Part shown: one piece after another, positions 51,946 to 60,921 of the stretch
How the letters are laid out: every line of letters starts with the position of its first letter
Numbering within the stretch: position 1 is the first letter of the stretch
DNA from: Betaproteobacteria bacterium
Lineage (GTDB): Bacteria; Pseudomonadota; Gammaproteobacteria; Burkholderiales; Casimicrobiaceae
NCBI GenBank assembly: GCA_013298695.1
Contig: JAAFIS010000001.1
Span: 930,001-994,000 of the forward strand
Reading direction: 5' to 3'
DNA length: 64,000 nt
Notes under the pieces: model-generated
Databases searched by the model: none
The model's input: the letters and a program-made list of their open reading frames with translations, nothing else
Told to the model about the DNA's origin: nothing
Translations under genes and position numbers: made by a program

Positions 51946-52125
51946 TCGCGCACGTCGCATCGCATCTCTCAGTATGTCGATACTGCCAATGTGATTTGCC
52001 AACAACAGCACAAGTTTCGCATTCATCTCGTGACTCTGTTCAGTGGTTAATTCGCGATGGGATTCGATGAGAGCCTCGTAGAACGCGTCGAAGTCCTTCA
52101 TGTTAGGTTCGATGTTGAGCAACAT
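51898..52125 (-). CDS. DUF2783-family small protein
   Basis: The 75-residue protein starts MLLNIEPNMKDFDAFYEALIESHRELTTEQSHEMNAKLVLLLANHIGS, the conserved part of DUF2783, a family of unknown function found beside aromatic hydroxylases in betaproteobacteria. The last residues, VGAGLTALESEN, are encoded by a TGTAGGCG-type repeat. AAGGAAAAC upstream of the ATG at 52125 is a good ribosome site. It follows the hydroxylase by 13 bases, so the two are co-transcribed. It may be a helper subunit, but this is inference. Confidence 0.85.
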   Translation of the reverse strand: MLLNIEPNMKDFDAFYEALIESHRELTTEQSHEMNAKLVLLLANHIGSIDILRDAMRRARVDTVGAGLTALESEN

Positions 52126-52138
52126 GATTGCGTTTTCC

Positions 52139-53722
52139 TTAGTGACCCTGCGCGCGCAGGATCGCTTTGTTGATTTTTTTCACATCATAGGCGCGCCAAC
52201 GCGCAGCGACGTGATGATCGGGACGGAAAAGGTACGTGGTGCCTGGTTTGGCGTTGTATCGGGCGATCCATTCGGGCGACGCTCGGTAAGATGCGTAGAT
52301 GTCGCCGTTGGCATGTCTGCATTCGATCATTTGCGTTGCAGTGAGCGTTGTTGTTGCAAAATCGCTCGGTAATTCACTGACAAACCAAGTGTTGACATCG
52401 CCGCGACCGATGGGGGCGTCCAGCGCTGGTGCGCCCGGTTTAACGCCACCTTCAAACGCATCCTCATCCATTGTGTTGAGCGACGAATCAAGATACGCGG
52501 ACGGCAACGACAAGCGCCCCGAATTCACAATCCGTCGCGCGAAGGGATGATCTTTGGCGAGCGAGAGCGCGGCGTCGCGGAAGAGGCGACTCACTTCGCT
52601 CTTCGGCGTAATGAAATCGGTGGAGCGCGTTGAATTCATAATGTTTTCATCGGCCGCGAATTCGCGCTCTTCGCAATACGAATCGATGAGCGTGTCGCCG
52701 GCCGCGCCACGAAGCACGGCATCGAGTTTCCAGCCGAGATTGTTTGCATCTTGAATGCCTGAGTTCGCACCGCGCGCACCGAACGGCGACACACCGTGCG
52801 CACTGTCGCCCGCAAAGAGCAATCGTCCGAATCGAAAGGTTCGCATGCGCGAACACGCGAAGGTATACACGCTGACCCATTCGAGCGAGAACTCTGTATC
52901 TTGTCCGAGCAAAGCTTTTACGCGCGGAATCACGCGTTCTGGTTTTTTCTCTTCTTCGGGATCGACATCCCAACCCAGTTGAAAATCAATCCGCCAAACG
53001 TCGTCAGGTTGCTTGTGGAGTAATACTGACTGATTCGGATGGAACGGCGGATCAAACCAAAACCACCGCTCCGTCGGAAACGGCGCACTCATTTTGACAT
53101 CCGCAATCAAGAAACGATCTTTGAAGGTTTGCCCTTTGCTTTCTTCGCCGATGAGTTTGCGAATCGGGGATCGCGAGCCGTCGCACGCGACGCAGTAATC
53201 CGCGATGATGTGGTATTCGCCGTCGGGTGTTTCGATAGTGAGCGTGACACCGCTCGCGCCATTCTCAATGTTCGCGACGCGATTTTTCCAACGAAGTTCG
53301 ATGTTCGGCAATTCGCGCGCTCGCTCGTTCAGAAATCCTTCAACGTAATACTGTTGCAAATTGATGAAGGCAGGTCGCTTGTGCGCGGGCTCCGGAAGCA
53401 AATTGAATTGATAGAGCAATTCGTTGCGATGAAACACTTTGCCTAAATTCCATGACACGCCTTTTTCAACCGCGCGATCGCCGATGCCGAGCGTGTCGAA
53501 AATTTCGAGCGTGCGTTTCGCAAAACAGATGGCGCGAGAGCCCGTAGAGAGACGGAAATCATCATCGAGAACGAGTACGCGTTGCCCGCGTTGCGCGAGA
53601 TCAATCGCGAGCGCGAGCCCGACTGGGCCGGCGCCGACGATGACGGCGGCGTGGTGAACAGGCGTCTGCGCATCTTGATCGCCACTGCGTCGATAGCCGA
53701 ATTCTTGAGTCTGGTAATTCAT
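52139..53722 (-). CDS. FAD-dependent aromatic hydroxylase (MhpA/PheA-like class A)
   Basis: The 527-residue flavoenzyme has the FAD motif VIVGAGPVGLALAIDLAQRG, the DG motif YCVACDGSRSPIRKLIGEE, and the GD motif LLFAGDSAHGVSPFGARGANSGIQDANNL. A C-terminal thioredoxin-like part follows. Relatives hydroxylate phenols such as 3-(3-hydroxyphenyl)propionate. Its place above hmgA and fahA suggests it makes homogentisate from a hydroxyphenylacetate, an inference. The ATG at 53722 is preferred to a GTG at 53728; neither has a strong ribosome site. Confidence 0.87.
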   Translation of the reverse strand: MNYQTQEFGYRRSGDQDAQTPVHHAAVIVGAGPVGLALAIDLAQRGQRVLVLDDDFRLSTGSRAICFAKRTLEIFDTLGIGDRAVEKGVSWNLGKVFHRNELLYQFNLLPEPAHKRPAFINLQQYYVEGFLNERARELPNIELRWKNRVANIENGASGVTLTIETPDGEYHIIADYCVACDGSRSPIRKLIGEESKGQTFKDRFLIADVKMSAPFPTERWFWFDPPFHPNQSVLLHKQPDDVWRIDFQLGWDVDPEEEKKPERVIPRVKALLGQDTEFSLEWVSVYTFACSRMRTFRFGRLLFAGDSAHGVSPFGARGANSGIQDANNLGWKLDAVLRGAAGDTLIDSYCEEREFAADENIMNSTRSTDFITPKSEVSRLFRDAALSLAKDHPFARRIVNSGRLSLPSAYLDSSLNTMDEDAFEGGVKPGAPALDAPIGRGDVNTWFVSELPSDFATTTLTATQMIECRHANGDIYASYRASPEWIARYNAKPGTTYLFRPDHHVAARWRAYDVKKINKAILRAQGH

Positions 53723-53728
53723 AGGCAC

Positions 53729-53866
53729 AAAATTCCCGCCCGTTCAAAGGGAGCGGCGAAAAGCTTGTCGCGTACCGCTCCGGGGTGGAGGATGGTGTTC
53801 GTCGGTGCTTCAGCAACGGAGAACCATCCCCCTCCTAGCCTCCCCCTAAAAGGAAGAGAAAACAAA
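53729..53866. repeat. repeat-bearing spacer between hydroxylase and MBL genes
   Basis: The 138-base spacer contains CCATCCCCCTCCTAGCCTCC followed by CCCTAAAAGGAAG, a dispersed betaproteobacterial repeat type, and no gene. Confidence 0.5.
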
Positions 53867-54823
53867 TCAACCCTCCAACGCCTTCCACATCTCAACATCG
53901 CGCTCCGCTGTCCAAATACGCGGATCTTTGTGGCCAGTCGCTAGATCGTAAGCACGTGTCACATCAAACGGCATGCAATGATCGAAGATCACCCAATTGC
54001 CGTATTTCGGTTTCATCGCGTCGTACGTGCGCTTATAAACAGCTTTCAAATCCTCGCCTTGGAGCGCACCCGCTTTTACATTTGTATAGAGATCGCTAAC
54101 AAAATCGCGCGTGCCTCGCAGCCCCGCAGCAACTTGCTCAGGCGTTTGCAATGCAGCGCCGCGACCTGGAACGAGTTTCTCCGGCTTCAACGCCGCAATT
54201 GCATCCAGTGTCGCAGGCCAATCTTCGTAGTACGCATCACCCGCGTACGGCGTCGCATCGAATTCAACAAGGTCACCCGAGAACATGATTTTTTGCGATG
54301 GCAACCACGCCACCGTGTCGCCCTTTGTGTGACCGCGTCCGAGTTGCATGAGCTTCACTTCGAGCTTTCCAAGCCACACCGTCATTTCGCCTTGAAACGT
54401 AATCGTCGGCCACGTCATTCCAGGCGGCACCGATTCCACCGCTTGGAAGAGGCGCGGGAAGCGACCGATTTCGCTTGCTTTGTCTTGCTCACCGCGCTCA
54501 ACAATCAAGTCGTAGGTGTCGCGTGAGGCGATGATGTGATCGGCCTGGTACGCGCTCGCGCCGAGCACGCGCACGGCGTGATAGTGCGACATCACGACAT
54601 ATTTGATCGGCTTATCCGTGACTTCCCGAATCCGACGAATCACATCTTGCGCCATGATTGGCGTGGCTTGCGTGTCGATCACCATCACCGCGTTGTCGCC
54701 GATAATGATGCCAGTGTTCGGGTCGCCCTCTGCGGTGTAGGCGTAGGCGTTTTCCGAGAGCTTGTCGAAGCTCACCTGCTTCACTTCGAGGTCAGCTTGA
54801 GAGGCGAATTTTTTCGTGGACAT
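53867..54823 (-). CDS. MBL-fold metallohydrolase with degenerate metal motif
   Basis: The 318-residue protein has the MBL fold. The first metal motif reads H80-Y-H82-A-V-R85, so the Asp and third His of HxHxDH are replaced. A later His165 (GRGHTKGDTV) and Asp184 (MFSGDLVEF) are kept. This would leave at most one intact metal site. The family is found in homogentisate-type clusters next to the FAD hydroxylase; its substrate is unknown. It is divergent from the IclR gene and separated from the hydroxylase by 144 bases containing a CCCCCTCCTAGCCTCCCCCT repeat. Confidence 0.85.
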   Translation of the reverse strand: MSTKKFASQADLEVKQVSFDKLSENAYAYTAEGDPNTGIIIGDNAVMVIDTQATPIMAQDVIRRIREVTDKPIKYVVMSHYHAVRVLGASAYQADHIIASRDTYDLIVERGEQDKASEIGRFPRLFQAVESVPPGMTWPTITFQGEMTVWLGKLEVKLMQLGRGHTKGDTVAWLPSQKIMFSGDLVEFDATPYAGDAYYEDWPATLDAIAALKPEKLVPGRGAALQTPEQVAAGLRGTRDFVSDLYTNVKAGALQGEDLKAVYKRTYDAMKPKYGNWVIFDHCMPFDVTRAYDLATGHKDPRIWTAERDVEMWKALEG

Positions 54824-54870
54824 GGTACATATTTCAAACGAACACTGGGACGCGCGAGACGTGATTTGAG

Positions 54871-54882
54871 CTGATTGATCAG
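54871..54882. promoter_or_regulatory. candidate IclR operator in the divergent promoter
   Basis: The near-palindrome CTGATTGATCAG sits midway in the 145-base spacer between the divergent MBL and iclR genes. A TATAAATTTA stretch (about 54914-54923) may be part of the iclR promoter. Assignment to the regulator is by position only. Confidence 0.3.
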
Positions 54883-54968
54883 ATCATCATCAGGCGCGAC
54901 GACATCTTGTAATGTACTTATAAATTTAGTAAAAGTAAATCAGTTTAGCAATAACAAATTCAAGGCAT

Positions 54969-55742
54969 ATGGCAAAAGAGCAGCGTGGAATTCAATCAAT
55001 CGATGTCGGGGGGCGCTTGTTGCAAGCGCTCGCGACATCGAACGCGCCGATGATGCTGAAAGAACTTGCGCTCGCGGCGGACATGCCCGCGGCGAAGGCA
55101 CACGCGTATTTGGTCAGTTTTTGTAAGTTGGGACTGATGGAGCAAGCTGCAGAAAGCGGTCGCTATGATCTCGGCGCACTCGCGTTGCAGCTTGGGCTTG
55201 CAAGCTTAAATCGGCTTGATGCCGTGAAGATTGCCACCCGTGAGATGACCGAGCTTGCCGAGCGAACGGGGCAATCAGTCGCCATCGCCGTTTGGGGCAA
55301 TTACGGCCCGACCATCGTGCGATTCGAACAATCGGTGCGTCCCGTTCATATCAACATGCGCACTGGCACCGTGATGTCCATCACCTCAACCGCGACCGGC
55401 CACGTGTTTGCCGCACATTTGCCGAAATCGCAAATTGATGCAGCGTTGGTTGCGACCTTTAGCGACGTCAAGCAGCGCGCGGCAGCAAAAAAAACACTTA
55501 CCGATCTTGAGCCGTTGCTAGTGAAAGTGAGGCAGCGCGGGTTAGCTCGCGCCGAAAGTAATCCGGTGCCGGGTATCAACGCATTTTCCGCACCGATCTT
55601 TGATCATACTGGCGCTGTAGCTGTAGCTATCACTTTGTTGGGCAGTAGCGCTGAATTTGATGCGAGTTGGTCAAGCCACTTAGCATCAATCTGCGCCGAT
55701 GCCGCAGGGCGTGTGTCGAAAAGGCTCGGATTCGTAACCTGA
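54969..55742 (+). CDS. IclR-family regulator of the homogentisate cluster
   Basis: The 257-residue protein has a winged-helix N-terminus (GIQSIDVGGRLLQALATSNAPMMLKELALAADMPAAKAHAYLVSFCKLGLMEQ) and an IclR effector domain from about residue 85 (GQSVAIAVWGNYGPTIVRFEQ, NPVPGINAFSAPIFDHTGAVAVAITLLG). IclR proteins often respond to aromatic acids. The divergent position next to the MBL gene suggests it controls that operon. The protein is of normal length. Confidence 0.92.
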   Translation: MAKEQRGIQSIDVGGRLLQALATSNAPMMLKELALAADMPAAKAHAYLVSFCKLGLMEQAAESGRYDLGALALQLGLASLNRLDAVKIATREMTELAERTGQSVAIAVWGNYGPTIVRFEQSVRPVHINMRTGTVMSITSTATGHVFAAHLPKSQIDAALVATFSDVKQRAAAKKTLTDLEPLLVKVRQRGLARAESNPVPGINAFSAPIFDHTGAVAVAITLLGSSAEFDASWSSHLASICADAAGRVSKRLGFVT

Positions 55743-55795
55743 TCCGCAGGTTGGCCCCGTCGCGGACGGTGCCGGCGTTTTCACGATGGTGCGGG

Positions 55796-56728
55796 TTAAA
55801 AATTGTGTCGTAAACCGAACTCCATGCCGTGGCGTGCAGCGGCTGCGCTGACGCGGTCACGAACGATGGTTGCATAGATCAGCGATCGTTTGCTGAGCGG
55901 ATAGTCGTAGCCTAAGCTCGCGAGTCGGCGGTCTACGCTTTGTGGTGATCGGTCGTTTTCGGCAAGCCGCGCCACGCGAACTTCTCCCACAGGCGCGGCG
56001 ATCACTGCTCCTACCAACCAATGAGACCGCCGCTCTCCATTGCGGCGGCCGGAATGCCATTGCACCATGGGCCGAACGTTTGGGAGTCGGTAATTGGCTC
56101 CGATAGAAGTCACTCGATTGCCTGCGCTCAGTTCAGCGTGGGCGAGCGACGCGTCGAATTCGCCAGTGACAAACCGCAGTCGTACGGACGTCGCGCTGTC
56201 GTCAGTTTTGTCGTTAGCTTCGTCGAGCTGGTAAGCCGCGAACACTGAAAAGCCGCCGATCTTCGGCGTTTCGTAAAAAACTCCATTGCTGAATCGCGAC
56301 AGCGCTGGTTGACTCAACATTAAACCCGACGGCCCAAACGTTCCGATGCTGTCGGTGTTGTTAGGGTCGTAATTCACGCTTACGCGTTGATTCGGAGTCA
56401 GGCTACGGCCGAGCCGAAAAAGCCCAAACGTTTCATGCGACAGGCCTAACCAACTTTCTCTCGCAAACAGTCCGCCCGAGAGCGCACCGGTGTCGGAACG
56501 AAAGCCGCTCTCGAGCTGAAACTCTGTTCTCCAGCCAGCGGCAAGATCGGAGCGGCCCAGCAGCCCCCAGCGGCTTGTAGACGCTTGCGTAAGCTCTAGT
56601 GCCGAATCGCGGAATTTCGTGATGTTGACATCGAGTCGTCCGTAGAGTGTGACTTCTTGGGAAAGCGCCTGGTAAGGCAGCCCGACGGCGATAGCCAAAA
56701 GCGCGAAGCGACCGATATTTGATTTCAT
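55796..56728 (-). CDS. Gram-negative porin
   Basis: The 310-residue protein has a signal peptide (MKSNIGRFALLAIAVGLPYQALSQ). It then shows the betaproteobacterial porin start EVTLYGRLDVNITKF and regular beta-strand patterns (RWGLLGRSDLAAGWRTEFQLESGF, LFARESWLGLSHETFGLFRLGRS). It ends in H-N-F, the terminal Phe needed for outer-membrane insertion. It is probably a trimeric general porin. The ATG at 56728 is chosen over a TTG at 56743 as it gives a cleaner signal peptide. It is divergent from cysE. Confidence 0.9.
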   Translation of the reverse strand: MKSNIGRFALLAIAVGLPYQALSQEVTLYGRLDVNITKFRDSALELTQASTSRWGLLGRSDLAAGWRTEFQLESGFRSDTGALSGGLFARESWLGLSHETFGLFRLGRSLTPNQRVSVNYDPNNTDSIGTFGPSGLMLSQPALSRFSNGVFYETPKIGGFSVFAAYQLDEANDKTDDSATSVRLRFVTGEFDASLAHAELSAGNRVTSIGANYRLPNVRPMVQWHSGRRNGERRSHWLVGAVIAAPVGEVRVARLAENDRSPQSVDRRLASLGYDYPLSKRSLIYATIVRDRVSAAAARHGMEFGLRHNF

Positions 56729-56869
56729 TGCATCTGTCGCCAACTTGGACGCGCTTTAAGAGCGAATGCGCGCATTGTGCCCGAGCTGACGGCACAGGGA
56801 TCACTGCTTTCGCCTGAGCGCCGGTAAACACTACACTTCGCAATCCTCTTGATTGAACCTTCCACCTGC

Positions 56870-57625
56870 ATGTTCGACAGTCTTCGCGAAGACATCGCGG
56901 CCATAAAAGCAAAAGATCCCGCAGCGCGTTCGGCGCTTGATGTCATTTTTTCTTACCCAGGTTTTCATGCGGTTCGTTTTCATCGAATAGCGAACGCACT
57001 GTGGCGTTCGAATTTTCGGAGCCTCGGGCGATGGGTCTCGCACTGTTCGCGTTTCTTCACGGGAATCGAAATTCATCCCGGTGCGTTTGTTGGGCGTCGC
57101 GTTTTTATCGATCACGGGATGGGCATCGTGATTGGTGAGACGGCGGAAGTGCACGACGATTGCACGATTTACCAAGGTGTAACGCTCGGCGGGACGTCTT
57201 TGGACAAAGGCGCGAAGCGCCATCCAACTCTTGAGCGCGGCGTGATTGTCTCTGCCGGGGCGAAAGTGCTCGGCTCGTTCACCGTGGGCGAGGGCGCGCG
57301 TGTCGGTTCGAACTCGGTCGTGCTCAAGGCGGTGCCAGCAGGCGCGACGGCCGTAGGAATTCCGGCGAGAATCATTACAGCGGAAGTCAAGGAAAAGCGC
57401 GAAGCCACCGCTCAAAAGATGGGATTCTCGGCGTACGGTATTTCCGCGGATCTTGACGACCCCTTGGTGCAGGCGATTCACAAATTGCTGGATCATTCCG
57501 CTGAGCTTGATCAGCGCCTAAATCGGATATGCACAGCCCTCGAGAAACAAGGTGTGGATTGCAGCGAGTTGCGCGGCGTCAATGTGGATACCAAGGCGAT
57601 CGACAGGCTGTTGGATGCCGACTGA
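56870..57625 (+). CDS. cysE: serine O-acetyltransferase
   Basis: CysE acetylates serine with acetyl-CoA in cysteine synthesis. The 251-residue product has the N-terminal helical part ([45 protein letters not shown]) and a left-handed beta-helix of hexapeptide repeats. The latter contains [29 protein letters not shown] with the catalytic His/Asp region. The length is typical of the shorter beta-helix form. The ATG at 56870 is preferred over the TTG at 56849. Confidence 0.95.
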   Translation: MFDSLREDIAAIKAKDPAARSALDVIFSYPGFHAVRFHRIANALWRSNFRSLGRWVSHCSRFFTGIEIHPGAFVGRRVFIDHGMGIVIGETAEVHDDCTIYQGVTLGGTSLDKGAKRHPTLERGVIVSAGAKVLGSFTVGEGARVGSNSVVLKAVPAGATAVGIPARIITAEVKEKREATAQKMGFSAYGISADLDDPLVQAIHKLLDHSAELDQRLNRICTALEKQGVDCSELRGVNVDTKAIDRLLDAD

Positions 57626-57638
57626 CTAGCCGTGTGAA

Positions 57639-57724
57639 CGCCCAATATGGGCGGGCCATGATCTAGATCAACTTATCTATCGATAACTGCGATAAATTGA
57701 GGCGTAGCCCAATTGCGACGGGCC
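57639..57724. repeat. CGCCCAATATGGGCG palindrome and related half-sites
   Basis: CGCCCAATATGGGCG (57639-57653) follows the cysE stop by 13 bases, and GCCCAATTGCGACGGGC lies at about 57707-57723. Neither has a T run, so they may be stabilising hairpins rather than terminators. Confidence 0.55.
57658..57671. promoter_or_regulatory. FNR/Anr-box-like palindrome
   Basis: ATGATCTAGATCAA matches the FNR/Anr consensus TTGAT-N4-ATCAA at nine of ten defined positions. It lies between cysE and the ferredoxin-NADP reductase gene, about 225 bases from the latter's start. Whether a regulator binds is not known. Confidence 0.35.
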
Positions 57725-57896
57725 TTGCGGTATAGGTTCGTTGAACGAGATCGCGAGAGCTGGCGCAACGGGATTATCGGTATATATCGTTTTTGGCATT
57801 AACAAGTGCAATTGCTCCATCGTAAGTTCTTGCGCTGATATCTAGAATTAGTGCATTGCAACAATCATTGCAGCAATCCGCTGTGCCACCTCTTTC

Positions 57897-58988
57897 ATGG
57901 ACATGACCGTTAACCCTGCCATCCCTCACGCAATCGCTCAAGCGGGGCACGCCACCGAAACCGATGCACTGATCATTGGCGCGGGTCCGGTCGGCCTTTT
58001 CCAAGTGTTTGAGCTGGGCTTGCTTGAAATCAAAGCGCACGTGATCGACGCGCTTTCGCAACCAGGCGGGCAACCGATTGAGCTTTATCCCGACAAGCCG
58101 ATTTACGATATCCCCGCGATTCCGGTGTGCACCGGTAAAGAGCTCACCGACGGCCTATTGAAACAGTGCGAGCCATTCAAACCTACGTTTCATTTAGGGC
58201 AAGAGGTTTCGTTTGTCGCCAAACGAGACGACGGTCGTTTTGACGTTACGACATCAGCGGGCACGCATTTCATCACCAAAACTATTTTCATTGCGGGCGG
58301 CGTTGGCGCATTCACGCCGCGCAAACCGAAGGTGGATGGCATTACTGCATTTGAAGACAACGGCCAAGTGGCTTATCGCGTGCGTGATCCACAAAAATAC
58401 GCCGGAAAAGATGTGGTGGTACTCGGCGGCGGTGATTCGGCGCTCGACTGGGCTCTAAATCTGCAACCGATTGCCAACAGCGTAACCTTAATTCATCGTC
58501 GCGATGATTTCCGCGCAGCGCCAGCTAGTGTCTCCAAAATGAAGGCGCTCGCCGAGAATCACGAGATGATGCATCTCACTGGGCAGCTTACTGGCTTCGA
58601 GGCTGTTGATGGCGTGCTCAAAGAAATTAAGGTGACCTCGCTTGATGGCGTAACTCGCCGCCTGCCGCTTGATTATTTGCTCGCGTTTTTTGGTTTATCG
58701 CCGCGCTTGGGCCCGATCGCTGAATGGGGGCTCGACATCGAAAAGCGCCAGGTGAAAGTTGACACCGAGAAGTTCGAAACCAGTATTCCTGGAATCTTCG
58801 CCGTTGGCGACATCAACACCTATCCCGGAAAAAAGAAACTCATTTTGTCGGGGTTTCATGAGGCCGCGCTCGCGGCGTTCGGAGCAGCGAAATACATTTT
58901 CCCGGACAAGAATGTGAGATTGCAGTACACGACTACTTCGACAAAACTCCATGAAGTTTTAGGTGTTGAATCACCGGTGTTTGACTAG
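57897..58988 (+). CDS. thioredoxin-reductase-like ferredoxin/flavodoxin-NADP reductase
   Basis: The 363-residue FAD/NAD(P) enzyme has the FAD motif [19 protein letters not shown] and the NADP motif [17 protein letters not shown]. It has [27 protein letters not shown] near the end. It lacks the redox CxxC of thioredoxin reductase, which places it in the TrxR-like FNR group. It transfers electrons between NADPH and ferredoxin or flavodoxin. It stands alone after cysE; RecQ converges from the right. Confidence 0.92.
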   Translation: MDMTVNPAIPHAIAQAGHATETDALIIGAGPVGLFQVFELGLLEIKAHVIDALSQPGGQPIELYPDKPIYDIPAIPVCTGKELTDGLLKQCEPFKPTFHLGQEVSFVAKRDDGRFDVTTSAGTHFITKTIFIAGGVGAFTPRKPKVDGITAFEDNGQVAYRVRDPQKYAGKDVVVLGGGDSALDWALNLQPIANSVTLIHRRDDFRAAPASVSKMKALAENHEMMHLTGQLTGFEAVDGVLKEIKVTSLDGVTRRLPLDYLLAFFGLSPRLGPIAEWGLDIEKRQVKVDTEKFETSIPGIFAVGDINTYPGKKKLILSGFHEAALAAFGAAKYIFPDKNVRLQYTTTSTKLHEVLGVESPVFD

Positions 58989-59031
58989 CAGTTGTCTAGA
59001 GATTCGCGAGCGTTGGGGTAGCGCAGGAGCG

Positions 59032-60921
59032 CTACACGAGATCTTTAACTAGCCCGAGGATGTCGTCGCCATATCGAGCGAGCTTAGCTTGGCCAACGCC
59101 TGAGACTTGTAGCAACGCCTCTGAATCTGTTGGCGCAGCGACAGCAATCGCGCGGAGCGTAGCATCTGAGAACACCACGAACGCGGGCACGTTGGTCGCA
59201 TGCGCTTGCTCGATTCGCCACGTCTTCAGAGCTGCCAGTCGCCGAGAAGCTGCAGCGTCGAGCAATGATTCACTCTCCTTCGCTCGTGACTTTTTAATCA
59301 GCGCCGACCTGGTGCGCAGGTTCGCGCCGCGCCGATCCGCCTTCGAGATAACGCGCCGCATGATAAGCGAGCGTTCTCCGCGTAGGATCGGGCGTGCAAC
59401 TTCGGTGAGCTTGATCGCACCGTATGCGTTCGGGTCCGACACCGCCGCGCCCAGCGCGATGAGCTGGCGAACGATCGCCCGCCACGTGGTTTCATCGATC
59501 TCCGCGCCGATGCCGTGTACCGGCAACGCATCGTGACCGCGCGCAACGACTTTCTCGTTTTTACTTCCACGCAATACGTCGATCAGGTGTGCAGCGCCGA
59601 AATATTGGCCGGTGCGAACAGCAGCAGACAAAAGCATCTGCGCGGGTTTAGTGGCATCCCATGTCTCCGGTGGATCGTTGCAGTTATCACAGTTCATACA
59701 GGCGTAATCAGCTGCTTGTGCCTCGCCAAAGTAATCAAGCAAGACCGCACGACGGCACGACGTAGTTTCTGCGAGCGCGAGCAATCGATCAAGCCGAGAG
59801 CGCTGTAACCGCTTAAATGTATCTCCAGCCTCGGATTCGTCGATGAAGCGCAGCTGCTTCACAACGTCGCCGAGTGCGTACATCATCCATGCGTGAGCAG
59901 GCTCACCGTCGCGGCCCGCTCGGCCGGTTTCCTGGTAATAGCCTTCGATACTCTTCGGTAGATCCAGATGCGCCACAAATCGGACGTCAGGTTTGTCGAT
60001 GCCCATCCCAAATGCGATGGTCGCCACCATGATGATCGCGTCTTCTCGCAGAAAACGCGATTGATGATCGCTGCGAGTTGTGGCGTCAAGCCCGGCATGA
60101 TACGGCAGCGCGTTGTAGCCTTTTGATCGCAACCAGCTCGCTGTATCGTCGACCTTGCTGCGTGAAATGCAGTAAATTATGCCGGATTCTTGACTGTGCA
60201 TTTCCAGAAAATCAGTGAGTTGCGAGCGCTCATCGGCACGATCAACAACGGCATAGTGAATATTCGGACGATCAAAACTAGAAACGAATTGCGCGGCATC
60301 TTCAAGCTGCAATTTGCTTCGAATTTCAGCCCGGGTGGCTTCATCTGCCGTTGCCGTGAGGGCGATGCGCGGCACTCGTGGATAGCGTGTGTGTAGCAGC
60401 GTCAACTCAAGGTAATCGGATCGAAAATCATGCCCCCATTGCGAAACGCAATGCGCTTCGTCAATCGCGAACAGTGCGACCGCATTTCGTTCGTAGAGTC
60501 GATCAAGGACTGACAAAAAATACGCCGTATTTAATCGCTCCGGTGCGACGTAGAGTAATTTGATTTCGTTGGCTTGTAGTGCAAGCTCGACCTCTCGCGC
60601 GCGGCTCTGCGTTTGCGACGAGTTTAAAAAACTTGCGGCAATACCGAGTTCGTTTAACGCATCGACTTGATCTTGCATGAGTGCGATCAAGGGCGAAACC
60701 ACGATCGCAACGCCGTCGCGCAGAAGCGCTGGGAGCTGATAGCACAGCGATTTGCCGCCGCCAGTTGGCATCAGTACGAGCGCGTCTTCACCTCTGACGA
60801 TGGTGTCGACAATTTCCCGTTGCGCACCACGAAAACTATCAAATCCAAAAATCTTTTTTAGTGTGTCTAACGCGCGATCATGTGTGGCGTTGTCTGAGGT
60901 CAAAACAGTGCTTGGGCTCAT
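59032..60921 (-). CDS. recQ: ATP-dependent DNA helicase RecQ
   Basis: RecQ unwinds DNA 3' to 5' in recombination and repair. The 629-residue product has Walker A (MPTGGGKSLCYQLPALL), the DEAH box (AIDEAHCVSQWGHDFR), helicase motif VI (GRAGRDGEPA), the RQC zinc Cys (CRR...CMNCDNC) and a C-terminal HRDC domain (about 545-625). The ATG at 60921 overlaps the upstream marR stop as ATGA, so they are translationally coupled. Confidence 0.96.
   Translation of the reverse strand: MSPSTVLTSDNATHDRALDTLKKIFGFDSFRGAQREIVDTIVRGEDALVLMPTGGGKSLCYQLPALLRDGVAIVVSPLIALMQDQVDALNELGIAASFLNSSQTQSRAREVELALQANEIKLLYVAPERLNTAYFLSVLDRLYERNAVALFAIDEAHCVSQWGHDFRSDYLELTLLHTRYPRVPRIALTATADEATRAEIRSKLQLEDAAQFVSSFDRPNIHYAVVDRADERSQLTDFLEMHSQESGIIYCISRSKVDDTASWLRSKGYNALPYHAGLDATTRSDHQSRFLREDAIIMVATIAFGMGIDKPDVRFVAHLDLPKSIEGYYQETGRAGRDGEPAHAWMMYALGDVVKQLRFIDESEAGDTFKRLQRSRLDRLLALAETTSCRRAVLLDYFGEAQAADYACMNCDNCNDPPETWDATKPAQMLLSAAVRTGQYFGAAHLIDVLRGSKNEKVVARGHDALPVHGIGAEIDETTWRAIVRQLIALGAAVSDPNAYGAIKLTEVARPILRGERSLIMRRVISKADRRGANLRTRSALIKKSRAKESESLLDAAASRRLAALKTWRIEQAHATNVPAFVVFSDATLRAIAVAAPTDSEALLQVSGVGQAKLARYGDDILGLVKDLV

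Noticed and set aside
53978-54526. Long plus-strand frame opposite the MBL gene
   Set aside because: It is the antisense shadow of a well supported gene, with Arg/His-rich composition.
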